Assembly: GCA_905183005.1 (NCBI GenBank)
Contig: CAJJDO010000077.1
Span: 278,152 to 342,151 of the forward strand
Direction: 5' to 3'
DNA length: 64,000 nt
Source of the DNA: Paramecium pentaurelia
Lineage: Eukaryota > Ciliophora > Oligohymenophorea > Peniculida > Parameciidae
Shown: positions 1 through 13,039 of the stretch, in pieces
Position numbering within the stretch: the stretch's first letter is position 1
How the letters are laid out: every line of letters starts with the position of its first letter
Notes under the pieces: generated by a model
What the model was told of the DNA's origin: nothing
The model's database searches: none
What the model saw: only the letters and a program-made list of their open reading frames with translations
Made by a program: the position numbers and the translations under genes

Positions 1-9
1 TTTAATTAA

Positions 10-1874
10 TGGATTTCGAATTCCCTCAATTATTGAACCCAACTGATGGAGAACCCTATGTCCTTGTTTCTGAGTCAAAGGAAGTCTTGAATAGCAAGTT
101 ATTGACAGCTAGACATGTAAGTCAAAGAGCACATGAAACTGGAGGAAAATCTGAACTAGTTGTTATTGAAGACTTTTTATAGTAAAAATAGCATCTATAT
201 ATTTAATAGAGATTTAACTAAAAAGTCTCCATTAGCCTATGTTCCAGATGCTGAATCAAAATAGCTTGTTCAAAATTTTAATACATAAAAATAAGCTTAT
301 GAAAGATAAGTATAAGAACAAGTTAACTCTTTTAAATAATTAAATTAAAAACTATAACAAGGGTACGAGGATGCTTGTAATAATATTGTGACAAAGTTGG
401 TGGGTAATGCATAAGGTGAAGGTAACAATGTTTAAAGAGCATTTGATTCTTTGTAGACTGTTTTAAGAAGTGATCCTGAATAGGAGGCTTCAATACCTAA
501 GCCAAAAGAAATAGTAGATAAAGTAATAAAATAATTAATAATAAATAGATATCTGAATTAAGAGCAGCCCCAGAATTACCAGAATATTTGTTTACAACAA
601 CTAAAAAGGTGAGAGCTTGGAGAAATGCTCCAAATGAATTGTGTGTGTGGAATAAAACAAAAGAATAATTCTATAGAGAGAATTTGGAATAGAGTTTAAC
701 TTAGACTGTTTAGGATAAAACAGAATTAGCTTTAAAGTTTTGGAATTCATAAATATAGAAATTAGGTGATCAATTATTAAACATCATCTAAGAAGACTCT
801 TCAATTTAATAATAACATTTTGTGAGTCTTAATATTGAGACTGCTGAAGCATTTGCTTTATTATTAAATACAATGATTACTCCAGAAACAAAAATAATAC
901 TCCATATTGGAGATTTTACAGTTGATGAATCAAAATCAATTGCAGAATCAATATAAAAGTTAACAAGCATTTTAAATTTATAAATTAATTGGAGAGTAAG
1001 TGGAAAAGCATAAGGATTATCACATATTGCATAAGGTATAATATTAAATATAATAATAGCAATATCTTAAGCAGAATAATTAAAAGTATTGACTTTTGAA
1101 TTTTCATCATAAGTTTAAGCAAATTCAGCCAAAGAATTCTTTACTGAATTTAAGAATGTGAACTTAGTTAATTTAGAAGAAGTAAATGTATTAGCAGAAT
1201 AATCAAATGTTAATGCTGCAGTCTAATATATTTCTAAGGCTATAAAATCTATTGGAGGAAGTTAAGTTACAAGAGTTTTATTCAATTTCAGGTATATTTA
1301 AATAATATAATAAGTCAATCTTAAGTTGATAATAAATCAGCTCAATAATTGGGAGAAGCCTTATCAACATATAAAGGAGTTAAGAAATTTACACTTAATT
1401 TTTCAGGATATTCTTTATAAAGTAATGCTATTAAAGATGATGGATTTGCTGGATTAATTTAAAATGTAAATAATTTTGCAGAATCTCTTGTTGAATTGAC
1501 AATAAATGTAGGAAGAAATTAATTAACAGATAACTCATTAGCCAATTTAAATAAATAATTCTCTGCATCTAAATGGGTTTCATTGAAGACTGTTAATATT
1601 AGTGTTCATTATAATAAAATTACTGAATAAGGAGCTCGTAAATTAGGCAAAGTATATATATATATTTAATATAATTTAGTTCCTTCATAATTTACCTATT
1701 TTAGTTAACCTTACAGTCAATTTGAACTCAACAGAAGTTAATTAAAAAGGTTTAAGCTTTTTAATTAATTAATTGGGACCATAAGTAAATGCTGATATTT
1801 CAGCCAAATAATCAAATATCAGTTAAGAAGAAGCAGCAGAATTAGTTGGAAAAGTATCATCCTTAAGAATTTGA
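10..1874 (+). CDS. LRR-like repeat protein with coiled N-terminus
   Basis: About 580 residues when TAA/TAG are read as Gln; the only in-frame TGA is at 1872. The ATG at 10 follows an AT-rich leader (the true start could lie before the window). Small introns are placed at 182-209 (28 nt, GTA..TAG), near 522-547, near 1291-1313 and near 1652-1679; each removes a frame break. The first ~130 residues are polar and likely coiled. The second half has repeating units of the form L..L.I....N.(I/L)...G...L, for example LTINVGRNQLTDNSLANL and NISVHYNKITEQGARKL, resembling ribonuclease-inhibitor-type leucine-rich repeats. Function unknown; a protein-binding scaffold is the reasonable inference. Confidence 0.75.
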
Positions 1875-2021
1875 TATGGTTAATTAATTAGATTAGCAAA
1901 TATATATATATATATATATAAATATATTTATTATCACTAATTTGGTCTTTTTTTAAATTATATTTGTGGAGACTCATTTCTTCTATAAACTTCAATTTCA
2001 GGTGAACTATTCTCTTTTTAT
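1875..2021. repeat. AT-rich convergent spacer with (TA)n tract
   Basis: The spacer between two convergent genes contains an uninterrupted (AT)n run at about 1901-1921. It holds no coding signal. Confidence 0.7.
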
Positions 2022-3589
2022 TCAAGGAAGGAACTCTGTTCTTTTCTAATTTATAATTTATTTATTTTCATACTTTCTGGTTAATATTTCATCATATTTT
2101 TGTAATTTTTCAGAGATGAATGTAAGTTCAGTTACATATTCTTTCATTCTTGTATTATATAAATCTTTCATAGCTTCAAAACATTTCTATGTTTCTTCAA
2201 TACTTTTCACATCTAATAAAGGAATCCTTTCATTAAGATAAAGTTCAACTTTTTCTTAAATTTCTTTTTAACTAATAGGTATTCCACTTGATTAAGGTAA
2301 TACATTTTATTGTTGTTATTAAATTTTCTTATTACTTGAAGTGGATGTCCCTCCTCTTTAATATTATTCTAATTCCCTTATCAGAGCTAGTTTTTCTTAT
2401 TCTAATCTTTTTACAACAGCTTCTAAGTCTACTTTTTCGTTTCTTCTTATCTAATTTATAATAAAATTCAATAACCTCATTTTCTAATTGTCCCACTCTT
2501 TGACTAAATCTTAAAGTAGAAAGTGATTCTTCAATATTATCATTTTCAGAACTTATTGTTGCAATCATTACAGTTTTACAATTACCTCCCAAAGAATCTT
2601 TTAATAATGTTGTCATCAATGAGTTTCTATATGGAATATGTTATCTATTCGCTCCTTTCATCCTTTCATTTAATGCTATAATGACTTATTCTAAATAAGT
2701 TAAAGATAAGTTAATATATTTTGCTTCGTTTAATAAATTACCTTCTACTTATGATTTACTAATCCTTTCTGATCCTGCTAAATCAACTAAATGCAATTTG
2801 CTAACAAAACAAGTCTCACTTGTAGTATCACATCCTTCAAGAGTTACAGTAAAAATACAATGAGATCTAGAACTTGATTAATTCATAGGTGTGGAACTAA
2901 CCTATCTAATAAAGTTTCCCATCATTAACAGATCAATTCCTTCTTATTCATTATTACATTAATGAATAGATAAGTTTTTTAAATGAATATTATTTTAATC
3001 ATCTTCAAATAATGCTATCTTTAAATTAAAAATATTAATATACTTTGTTCCATTATTCCAATGGTGTTTCTAAATGTCTTTTTTCTAATAAATCATATGC
3101 ATTTTCATTGTATATCTCCATAAATGAAATATAGATTTTATATTCAAATTTAGTTCTTTTATCGATTTCATCAAAAATATAAGAAAGTGCTCTTGGTATA
3201 ATACCTCTCAATTACCATGTTTCAGCTCCACTCATTGTATAAGTCTTACCTGATCCTGTTTATCCATATGCAAAAATAGTGGCATTATAACCATCCAAAA
3301 AACTAAATTTGAATTATACTTTAATACCTATTTATTACAGGAGTTGTGACATTAGTGAAAACATGTTCCTAACTTGATTTTTAATCAAAAACGTGAGTAA
3401 AATTGAAATCCAAATTGTCTCGATTGTTGTTGATCATTCCAAATTTGACATGTTTAGGTAATAATACTTGTAATTTTTTATTCTGATATATTTAGTATTG
3501 CATAGCATTTTATGATTAGCTTCTATACATATTTATTTTTACTTATTTGAAGGTTTTAATCTAAGGAAAACTTCGAATTGAGATTTCAT
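2022..3589 (-). CDS. Kinesin-9 family motor, KIF6-like
   Basis: Microtubule motor of about 490 residues. Start MKSQFEVFLRLKPSNK at 3589; stop TGA at 2022-2024. Introns at 3523-3542 (20 nt), 3303-3327 (25 nt) and 3019-3043 (25 nt) restore a continuous motor domain. It has the P-loop GQTGSGKT, switch I NQSSSRSHC, switch II LVDLAGSE, and the segment INLSLTYLEQVI followed by LKDSLGGNCKT. The order and spacing match KIF6, including the IFDQ-like region, EIYNE, HIPYRN and the post-motor AVVKRLEQEK segment, then a short coiled tail. In known organisms kinesin-9 motors work in cilia and flagella, so a ciliary role is inferred. The N-terminal beta-1 strand is short but present. Confidence 0.9.
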
Positions 3590-3619
3590 AAACTGTTAAA
3601 AATATTAATAAAAAAAGTA

Positions 3620-4957
3620 TCAATTATAAATTCTAGTTTTTGTGATGACTCTTTTGAACATGCTAGCATCATTTTAATCTATTTCATAAATCTACTTGAT
3701 TATCTATCTACAAAGAAAGCATTCCTTTTAATTTTATGCTACTTGCACTGCACATTAATAACAGATTCCACCATGACCACAATTCATTAATATTGCATTT
3801 GATACCTTTTCACAACAAATAATGCATTTATTATTAGAATTATGATGACTAAGTTTATTTTTTTAAATAATATTGTTATTCATATTTCTTTCTGTTAATA
3901 TTTCATTTTGATTTGTATCTTTGAACACTACACCTTATAAGTTCTTTATTTATCGAAAGTAAGCATTTGATAGTTTTTACATGAAAATTGATGTCTTAGT
4001 TACTTCCTTTTTAATTTAATTTATTTTATTTTAAGAATTTATTTTTGGAGTTGAATTTCTTGATTCAATTTAATTTATTGTTAAAACAAATTCAACCACT
4101 GAATTGAAAAATAAATATGAGATTGAGCAAAAAATGAGAATATTCAAAGATATGATAATGTAAATATATAAATCTCCTAATTAAATATTGAAATTGATTC
4201 CAAGTACATTTAATGTATTTATTATCCAAATTCCTGCTATTAGACTGCTTAAAATTGTAATATATAACAACCATATTAACATTTTAACTAAATTAGAATT
4301 TTAAGGTAATACTTTCATTTTTAGATTGGTTAGTTATTGTGTGATTTTTAATCCTAATTAGTTTAGAAATTAATATCAATAAAAATGTTATCATACATCC
4401 AATTAATCCACTTAAAAACATCCAATACCACCAAAATGTTTATGACCATGTCCAATCTACATATCGACTTATTTTTAAAGTGATACATAGAATTGCTATC
4501 AATAATGAAAATCTATAGAAAATTTAACTCTAAATATTAATTAAAAATACCAATCGTATAATAGTTGAATAATCATGCTACTCATCAAATTTCTTTTCAC
4601 AAGCTATTTTAAAAATAAAAGACAACACTATGAATATATTGCCTAAAATATAATAGTGTAAATCTAAATAATACATAAGAGTGACATAAATCTAAATAAT
4701 ATAAGAAAACTTACATAAAATAAGATGTTTAGAATGTGATCAATATTGTCTGCTAACTCTCTGTTTGAATATTTAATCCAGATAACAATTTCATTCAATA
4801 TCATACAGGATAATGGTAAAGCCAAAGGTGCTGCTTAAAATTAATAAAGTGTGAATAGGAGAACCATAATGTTTATACAAATATATTTGTAACAAAAGTA
4901 CTTGAATGTAAATTCTACGATTTCTCTAATGAATATAATCAAAATTTACTTTTACAT
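3620..4957 (-). CDS. Multi-pass membrane protein with C-terminal RING finger
   Basis: About 410 residues. The start at 4957 (MQKQILIIFIRE) opens onto several hydrophobic helices separated by short loops (for example LYQFQAAPLALPLSCMI and YWMFLSGLIGCMITFLLIL). The C-terminal ~80 residues are soluble and end in a RING: CIIC, then LMNCGHGGICYQC and CFLC, the C3HC4 pattern, directly before the TGA at 3620. At least two introns are needed, one of 23 nt near 4710 and one of about 34 nt near 4190. Layout recalls TMEM185-type RING proteins of ciliates. A membrane-anchored E3 ubiquitin ligase is inferred. It lies 30 bp downstream of the kinesin start on the same strand. Confidence 0.75.
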
Positions 4958-5213
4958 AGTTTTCGTTTTAGTTAAATATTAAAATTACCATATTTAGAAT
5001 GTTCTAATATAAGACAAATTATTAATAGAAAAAATTAAACATTTTGTTTAGAAATGGATTTATGGATAAAATGTAATCAAATGGTTGCATATAAGAAAAT
5101 TAGTATTGATTAGAAATTTCTTATAATTCTAGATAATATTTTTGTTTATATGAAAAATTTTATAGAATTATGATATTGAAATTACTGATTAAATATTTGT
5201 ATAATTTTAAAAT
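4958..5213. other. Spacer, no gene seen
   Basis: Strongly AT-rich 256 bp between two minus-strand genes. It presumably holds the RING gene promoter and the Ca2+ ATPase 3' end; no conserved site is recognisable. Confidence 0.5.
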
Positions 5214-8200
5214 TCATAATTTATCTGAGCTCATTTTCTTTAGACTACCTAAATCATGCTTACTTCTTTAACTAGTGTGTAAACGCATTGTTGACTTTCT
5301 TCTTAATTTACTTGTTAAAGTATCATCCATCTTTTCTGTTTTTATTTCCTCTTCTCTAAAGAGATGAATTTTTTAGCATAGTTCTTCTGGTATAAATTTA
5401 AATAGAATTGAAAATATAATTCCACCAATTCCAAATCCAACACATAATAAATGTTAAAATAATGTCAAATGAGAAACTTTTACATATTTTCCTCCATATT
5501 ATATAAGCAAAATCTAAACAATTACTGTTATTGTTTGAACTATCCAAAATAAAGGATTATTACAAAAATTAGCAAAAGGATTTCTTGTTTGATAATCTAA
5601 TTATCGACAGGATATTGAATTAAATACTTACATTAACACAAATGCTTAAAAGAAGATACTCATTTGTACTACATTCTTAGGGTACTTTAATAATTATAAT
5701 TAATATTAATACTTTTTATCCAATCAATTCCTATGGGATGGAGCAATCAATGAATTTTGGTAGTAGAAATAATATAAATGTAAGAACCATAATTTAATAT
5801 AAACTTGCTCCTACAATAGTACGATACATTGTTGGTGAGACAATTTAATCAGATCTTCTATATGGTTGTCTATCTAAAACTTTAATAGAAGGAGGTTCTG
5901 TAGCTAATGCTAAAGAAGCAAAAGTATCCATAATTAAATTAACCCAAAGCATCTCAATTGCATTAAGAGGAGATTACTTTAAAATTACAGCACCTGTAAA
6001 TGACATGAACAATGCTACTAAATTGACTGTCAATTAAAATTAAATGAATTTTCTTATACAATCATAAATATTTCTACCCCATTTCATAGCTATTGAATAT
6101 ATAAATTAATACCTGTAATAATAGAACTAAAATTATCATCTATTAGAATAATATCTGCAGCATCTTTTGCTACATCTGATCCTGTAATTCCCATAGCAAA
6201 TCCAACATCTGCCTTTTTTAATGCAGGAGCATCATTTGTACCATCTCCTGTAACTGCAACAACATTACCTTCTTAAATCAAACCTGTAACCAATAAATAT
6301 TTATCTTCTGGTGATGCTCTAGCCATCACTTTCATTTCTCTGCTTATTTTTGAAAATATCTACATATTTTTAACTACTTTTATTTCATTTCCTTCTTCAT
6401 TTTTTCCATTTACTAATCCTCCCACTAATTCTCGAAATCTTTTACCTTCAATTACTTCAAATTCTTATTATGCCCTATTTTTTTCCAAGATTCCACATTC
6501 TAATGCTATAGATTAAGCTGTAATTATATTATCTCCAGTAACCATTCTAACAGTCACTCCAGATTTTGTACATTATCTTATAGATTCAGCAACATCAGGT
6601 CTAATTGGATCTTTGATACCTGCTATTGCAATCAAAGTTAAATCTTTATCTATATCATCTTCATTTATTTAATGTACATGTGCTTTTGCATTTACAAATC
6701 CTTTTATAGCTTAACTTTAAGGTTCTAGATCCTTATAAGCTATGGCTATTGTTCTTAAAGACCGAGATGCAAAATTTTCAATAACATTATGTAAAATATC
6801 ATCTTTTTTAGTTTTATCTAAAATTTATTCAGCACCATTATTAGAAACATATCTAAAACACTATCCTAAAATAATTTCTGATGCACCTTTACTAAATATT
6901 CTTATAGATTAATTTTTTGGATTTAAAATAGCAGTAACCATCTTCTTTCTTTTACTACTAAAAGGAATTTATCTTAGAATTCTATCATTTTATCTGAAAT
7001 TTGAATATTTATATCCAAAATTATCAGCTAATTCAATTAAAGCACATTCAGTTTTATTCCCAATTTATGTCCATCTATTAGTATCTCTATCTTTAGTAGG
7101 ATTTGCTATAGAATTATAACATATAGACTCAGACATTATCTCAATAGATTATTTTGAAATTTTGGATGTTATATTAATTTCTTAATTATTGTAAGTATGA
7201 TTTTCAATCCATAATGCAGTAACCTACATTATATTTTATGTTAATGTTCCTGTTTTATCACTACATATATTATTTGCACCACCCATAATTTCACATGATG
7301 CTAAATTCTTTACTAAATTTTATTCATCTTTCATTTTCCCTACTGAATATGCTAATGCTATTGTCACTGCTAATGGTAAACCTTCTGGAACAGCCACAAC
7401 TATTATTGTTACTCCAATCATAAAAGCTTCAATTATTAATTATAAAGATAACAATGTAAAGAATTCATGTTTATGATCTACAAATACATCATAAATTAAA
7501 TGTCCCATTAAAGCAATAAATGTTAAAATTGCCACTAAAGTACCTAATTTTCCTATATTTTCAGCCACTCCTTCCAACTTTTATTACAAAGGTGTAGGGG
7601 GATTATCTTAATTTAATAATAATTTTAATTATCCTTATACTGTATTTTATCCTACTTATAATACTAACATATATCCATTTCCATCTAAACATCTAGTACC
7701 ACTAATTAAAAATGGACTAAAATGATGATGATCTTTGCTACTCTATTATTATTGACTCATTTCATTGAAAGGTAATTTTTTTATTTCATCAGATTCTCCA
7801 GTCATAGGAGATTCATCTACCTTTATTTAAGAACCCTATATCATCAAACCTAAATGTAAATATTATTAAGTACCATCAACTTAAAAAATATCTCCAATAC
7901 CAAATTGTAATATATCTCCTACAACAATTTCTTTTATTGATATTTCAACTATTCCCCCTCTAACTACTTATACCATTCCATCATCCAATTTACGTCTTAA
8001 TTATTAAAATTATCTCTCTTTTAGATAATTATTACCAGCTGTTATTGAAACAATTAAAAAAACAGCTAAAAATATTGTTGCTCTATATTTATATTCATAA
8101 TTATACCCTTCTGTCCATCCTGTTTTAACTCCTTCATTTATAATTCCAATTACTGTACTAACTAAGGCAGCTACCAATAAAATTTATAACATTGTATCTC

Positions 8201-8515
8201 CAAAGCACTCTAAAATTAATTCGCATAATTATGCAGGCTCCTTTTCTATAGGATCATTATTTCCATATTTTTCCCTATTTTCTTGCACCTAAGCTTCTGA
8301 ATCAATTCCTTTCTATGTTAATTAATTTTCATTTCTACTAATAGATGCGATTTCAATTATTTTGCCAATCCTTAATCACCTCCCAATTTTATGACTTTCT
8401 AAAAACTTGTTCCATCATTTATTGAATTTAAAAGAAATAATTCTTTCAACTCTTCAATATTATGAAATTCTTCAAAATCTTTTGAGTTTTCTTATTTTGA
8501 ATATTGTTATTTCAT
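5214..8515 (-). CDS. P-type Ca2+ ATPase, plasma-membrane (PMCA, type IIB) class
   Basis: About 1,060 residues; pumps Ca2+ out of the cytosol using ATP. Start MKQQYSKQENSKDF at 8515; TGA at 5214. Visible in order: cytosolic N-terminus, TM1-2, actuator domain with MTGES, TM3-4 with VVAVPEGLPLAVTIALAYS, the phosphorylation site CSDKTGTLTQN, the nucleotide domain with FSKGASEIILG, the hinge TGDGTNDAPALKKADVG, then the last TM block and a basic tail (KLRRKSTMRL). The PEGLP segment, PMCA-like membrane order and basic C-terminus (calmodulin-binding/autoinhibitory in the family) favour PMCA over SERCA. Short introns fall near 5590-5640 and 6040-6115. Ciliates have several such pumps; which one this is cannot be told here. 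Confidence 0.93.
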
Positions 8516-8832
8516 TATAAAAATATTAACGATTTTCAAAAACAACTAATACTAATTGATCTGCTTTATATATTTTAAAATGAGATTATGTAAAAAATAT
8601 CTTTATTTAGATTTATTTTATATACTACTAATGTTAAAGAGGAATAAACATTATGAATCTTTAATTAATTATAAATAAATAAATATATAAAGATAACTTT
8701 CTTTATGAATATTTTTTGTTTAAAATTATTAACAATTTACATTATAATTAAATAAATGATAATAATTTTATCAAATTAAGAAATAAATTGAGTCTGTTAA
8801 TAAATAAATATTTTTTTTAATTTATTTGTTAA
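8516..8832. promoter_or_regulatory. Divergent promoter spacer
   Basis: 317 bp of AT-rich DNA between the start codons of the Ca2+ ATPase (-) and the poly-Gln gene (+). By position it must hold both promoters. Runs of T and A are present but no specific motif is identifiable. Confidence 0.5.
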
Positions 8833-9528
8833 ATGATGTAACGCTCTTTATCTCCTATATATCAGAATGATGAGGACTATTTAAAACCTAAAATCCCTCA
8901 AATTACTTAAAAAATGCCATAGTTTTGTTAATATTATAAGGAGAATATATAATACCCATCCTTAATATAAACTGTAAGAAAAAAATAAATATTTGATTCA
9001 AGAAATGTTAACTATTAAAATATTTCCCCAATAAGAACAAATTAAATTCAATTTAGAGTTTCATAACCCAAAAGCCCAATAATTAGATAGACAGTTGAAA
9101 TTCCTTTATAATCGAAATCTCAAACATCATTTTTACATCAAATACCAACTTCATTAACACCTCCAAAAAAGTAAAATTCTAAAATACTAACATCACAAAC
9201 AATTATTCCTTAAAATTAGAATTCTTAACTAATTGTTAAGACTCCATTAAATGAATAAATTAAATCACAAATTAACAATTATTAAATGCAAACTTAAAAT
9301 TATTAAGATAAAGGATAATAATAATAATAATAATATTAATAATAACAATAATAAATGAAGATTGAATAAAGCTAAAAAGACATATATTCATGCTTATAAG
9401 AAGAATTACAAAAATCAGAAATGAAATTAAAATAATTAACTGAAAGAAGCCAATAAATGGAAGAAAAAAGGATTCAACTTAGAAATACTTTTAGGAATAA
9501 TTCGAAATTATAATAGAAGAATCATTGA
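8833..9528 (+). CDS. Poly-Gln coiled-coil protein, lineage-specific
   Basis: 231 codons, intronless, from tandem ATGs at 8833/8836 to TGA at 9526. The N-terminal two thirds are Pro/Ser/Gln-rich and basic (for example KSPIIRQTVEIPLQSKSQTS). A poly-Gln run coded mostly by a (TAA)n tract at 9316-9351 follows, and the last ~55 residues are heptad-like (LQEELQKSEMKLKQLTERSQ), a short coiled coil. No catalytic motif. A structural or adaptor protein is possible but unproven. Confidence 0.75.
9316..9351 (+). repeat. (TAA)n/(CAA) microsatellite coding poly-Gln
   Basis: Near-perfect TAA triplets with single CAA interruptions, read as glutamine in the ciliate code. Being a triplet repeat inside a reading frame, length changes would not shift the frame. 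Confidence 0.85.
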
Positions 9529-9617
9529 TGATAAACTTGTTGTGAGAAAATGAAATACTAAATATAATATGTATTTTTCTTTCAAATATTAAAATTAAAT
9601 TTATATATTGTAAAATT

Positions 9618-10286
9618 TCAAAAATGTTACAACAATAATTAATTATTGATATTCAAATGCATCTTCTTCTAACTATCAATTTCTTTTACTATTGAATTAC
9701 ATTCAACTTCATAAATATCCCTCATTCTAATTTTAATTACTTAATCCATTAAAAAATTGAATGATAAATTGGGTATTTATTAGAAATATATCTAAAATCA
9801 ATATGAGGAGAATCAAACTGATTAATGAATTTTTAATTTCTATCTTAAAATTGAATTAAAAAAATGGATTAATTATAAAAACAACTCTTTAATTGAATAA
9901 AATTTATGTTAATTATCATTTCCTAAGATTTTTGGTTAAACCTCTAATAAAGTATTTCTTATTTCAATTAAACTATATATTAAGTGAAAATCTAAAATTA
10001 TTAAAATGAATATAGAAAATGTAATTTTTTATTTAATAACATATTCAGTAATTTAAAGTATATAAAAAACTGATATTTAAAAAATATTTCTTATCAAAAA
10101 TATAAGAGATTAAATTATTAGAATAAAATTGTAATACCCATTTTAGGTTAGAGGAGATGCAAAAAATTTAGTATATGTATTCATTTATCTCATTTTAAGG
10201 AATTTTGGTAAAGAACAGTTTAATTGATAGATTCTATAAATATTATGATAAATTTAAGAATCAATAATCGATTTTTTTTCTAACAT
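9618..10286 (-). CDS. Small multi-pass membrane protein, unknown
   Basis: About 210 residues from MLEKKSIIDSQIYHNIYRI (start 10286) to TGA at 9618. The frame is open except for a 27-nt GT..AG intron near 9801-9827 (GTTTGATTCT..TTTTAG), whose removal joins the two halves. Two strongly hydrophobic stretches (FILIIQSLIFLIRNIF; ITFSIFILIILDFHLIYSL) suggest two or three TM helices, followed by a polar tail with MRDIYEVECNSIVKE. No family recognised. The frame is long for chance and the intron fits well, but there is no homology support. Confidence 0.55.
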
Positions 10287-10494
10287 TTAATCTTGTACTC
10301 TTTTATAACAATAGCAAAATGTAAATTTAAATTATAAGATATCCATAATAACTTGTTCAAATATAATGGTTTATTCTAATTACTTATTTTGAACAGCAAG
10401 ATACTGATTTATTTAATTATAAATTGAAATATATAAAATTAATGAACAAAAATGTTCTAAGAAATATATATTGAATAAAAATAAATTGGTTAAA

Positions 10495-11635
10495 TCAGTA
10501 ACGTTAATGATTACTTTTATTCACTGATAAATCTTCTTCTAGCCATTTAATTCTTTTACCATCTTCCCATAAACCCAGACGAATAGTTCCATCAGGAAGA
10601 TGATACTTTCCTTAACCACTTTATTTTCCATAAGCCCATTATCCATCATATTCTTATATAATATTATATCTGAATACTTCTTCCATCTGCCCAAATATAG
10701 ATTCCTTAACCATGTTTCTTATCATATTAATATTCGCCTTCATATCTTCTACCATCTCTCCAAGTATAGACTCCTCTACCATGCATATTATTATTTAACC
10801 ATTCTCCATCATATTTCTTATAATATAATAAATATTATACTCTGCCATCAGTCCAACAATAGATACCTCTTCCACAAATTTTGTTATCCATCCAATTACC
10901 TTCATATGATGATCCATCATTCCAAATGTATTTACCAAATCCATGTTTTTTTCCTTCTTTATAACTACCTTCATATTTAGATCCATCTGCCCAAGTTTCA
11001 ACTCCATTTCCATCTTATAAATCATCTTTCCATTATCCTTCATATTTAGCTCCATTCACATGTATATAAACTCCAAAACCATTTGCCTTATCTTCTTTCC
11101 ATTCACCTTCATAAATATCTCCATCAACATGCCAAAATTTTCCTTAACCACAAGCTTTATTATCCTTCCATTATCCTTCATATCTGGCTCCATCAGGCCC
11201 TAATTTTAGAATTGTATAATTACATATTTAAAGTCCAAAACCTTCTCTTACTTAACCTCTCCATTCTCCATCATATATAGCCCCACTTCTAAAAGTAAAT
11301 GGTGGTCTTCTTTCAGGATATGTATTTTAATCATTATGATAATTAGTTGTTTCTTATTTGTCAGCTTATGAGAAGTATTATTGTAATTATGTATTAGATC
11401 TAAACTATTCTGGATGAGGAGAATGTACTTCTTCAGTCACGAGAGGTTGATGTTAAAATTAACTAAAGTTCTGTTATTATAGTGATTGTTATTATTATTA
11501 TTAATTCGATGCATTGGTATAATCTAAATTCTTAGAGTTTTCATATTATTTTAAATCGTTTGGAAACGAAGTAGCATCTATAACAGTTTCCGAATTTTTG
11601 CATACGTTACAAGCACTTGAGCAATCATTCCCCAT
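10495..11635 (-). CDS. MORN-repeat protein with N-myristoylation signal
   Basis: About 360 residues. Starts MGNDCSSACNVC at 11635, a consensus N-myristoylation site (Gly2, Ser6) with nearby cysteines suited to palmitoylation. A Q/N-rich ~110-residue linker precedes nine MORN repeats of the form Y(E/D)GEW.....GxG, from YDGEWRGQVREGFG to YDGQWAYGKQSGQG; the tail ends KSNHQRY. Two ~25-nt introns (near 10830-10853 and 10661-10685) each split a repeat and restore it when removed. MORN repeats bind phospholipid membranes and act in cortical or junctional complexes; with the acyl signal, this is likely a membrane-attached cortical or ciliary scaffold. Confidence 0.88.
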
Positions 11636-11726
11636 TTTTTAAGTTAGAAATATATAATATTTAATATATAAGTCATTTAAATTGACTTAATATTAATTAC
11701 TATGTTAAATATAGAAATATAAATAT

Positions 11727-13003
11727 TCAATATTTAAACATTTTTTTATGAGGAATAAAATTTAATGGTAATTGAATTGTGGTTTCACATAGTGGGATAT
11801 CAAATGTCTCATCAATTCTTGTTTAGTAAAATCCTTAATTATTTTGAATGAGATCATTAATAACTTATTGTTCTTCTTCTGGATCAGGTACATCATCTTT
11901 CATTTTTTTATCTGAATGTTAATCAGTATTAGTATGTTAGATGGATTATTGTTTGCCTTCAAGTAGTTCCTTACAAAGACGATTTTTTTAAAGTTTTCCG
12001 AATTCATATAATTGATTATATTATTCTTTCGAAATAAGTATATCTGTGATATTATCTGTTGGTAAAAAATATTATTAACTAATCTCATTAGGAGGCCTTT
12101 AAAAAATATACTTATTTATTTACCAAAAATTGCTTTCAATATTATAAGAAACTCCACCATATTTTTATTCAACTTATGATTTATGGCAATGATCAAATAA
12201 TCCAGTTGGAATAGAAGATTTTTCAAACGATATTTTTCTAACAGTTATTTCCTCTAAAAATCCTTTAACTATATTCCAAGAAAATGTGATTGTACTAGGA
12301 CAATTAATTACATAACATTTATGCATTCTAGATCGATAATTATTTTGTAGATAATCTAAAACTCTTTACAATTATTGTCTTGGCAAACTTGTAATTCCCA
12401 AACCACCTAAATCCATAACAACAACCCTATAAATTATCTGAATTTATATATTACCAATTCTCTATTTATCCAGGTAACATATAATTTGCTAACACATATT
12501 CTAAAAATATTGTCATTGAATCTAATGTGATATCTATATTTTTTTATGCTGCCAATTTAATAGCATTAACCATAATTATTGGTCTAAATCTATTATCTCT
12601 TCCATGAAGATAAATTGAACCACTTGACTAAAAATATCTCGCTATTCTTTACTAAGAATTTGGTTGTTTCCTAATTCTCTTTAAGTGGGAAGGCTTGATT
12701 CCTCCATTAAATATAGGCTTAGATTGCTGCATAAGTCTTTTCAAACTTAAATTTAGTAGCATATAACATCCTCAGTAATTAAGGTTCAGTCCACCTAAAA
12801 TTAATTGAGTGAGAACTTAGGCATAAAGCGTTTTGATATTAAGTATGCTTCGAATTATTTTAAGATTTCCATCTCTTGTTGATCAAACTCAACTTATCCT
12901 TCAAATATTTTCCTTACCTTTATTTTGTCTACAACATAACATATATCCTCTTCTAAATGATATTACAAATTAATATATACATTTAGGAAATAAAAGATAG
13001 CAT
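11727..13003 (-). CDS. CRAL-TRIO (SEC14-like) lipid-binding protein
   Basis: About 360 residues. A CRAL-TRIO N-terminal helical segment (PQLLRMLYATKFKFEKTYAA) leads into the lipid-binding fold: GSIYLHGRDNRFRPIIMVNA, VVVMDLGGLGITSLPRQ, NYRSRMHKCYVINCPSTI and an aligned LEEITVRKISFE, all with the family spacing. The C-terminal ~100 residues are acidic and polar. Introns near 12848 (22 nt), 12630 (25 nt), 12435 (28 nt) and 12095 (27 nt) are required. The start is uncertain: an ATG at 13003 needs one more intron, and an ATG at 12942 is the alternative. A role in phosphoinositide or lipid transfer is inferred from the fold. Confidence 0.85.
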
Positions 13004-13039
13004 TCTTAAAATAAGGTTTATCGATTAATCATTAAATTA

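Noticed and set aside
10600..11280. Plus-strand ORFs rich in His/Tyr/Leu
   Set aside because: They are the complement of the MORN repeats; the minus strand gives the clear family match.
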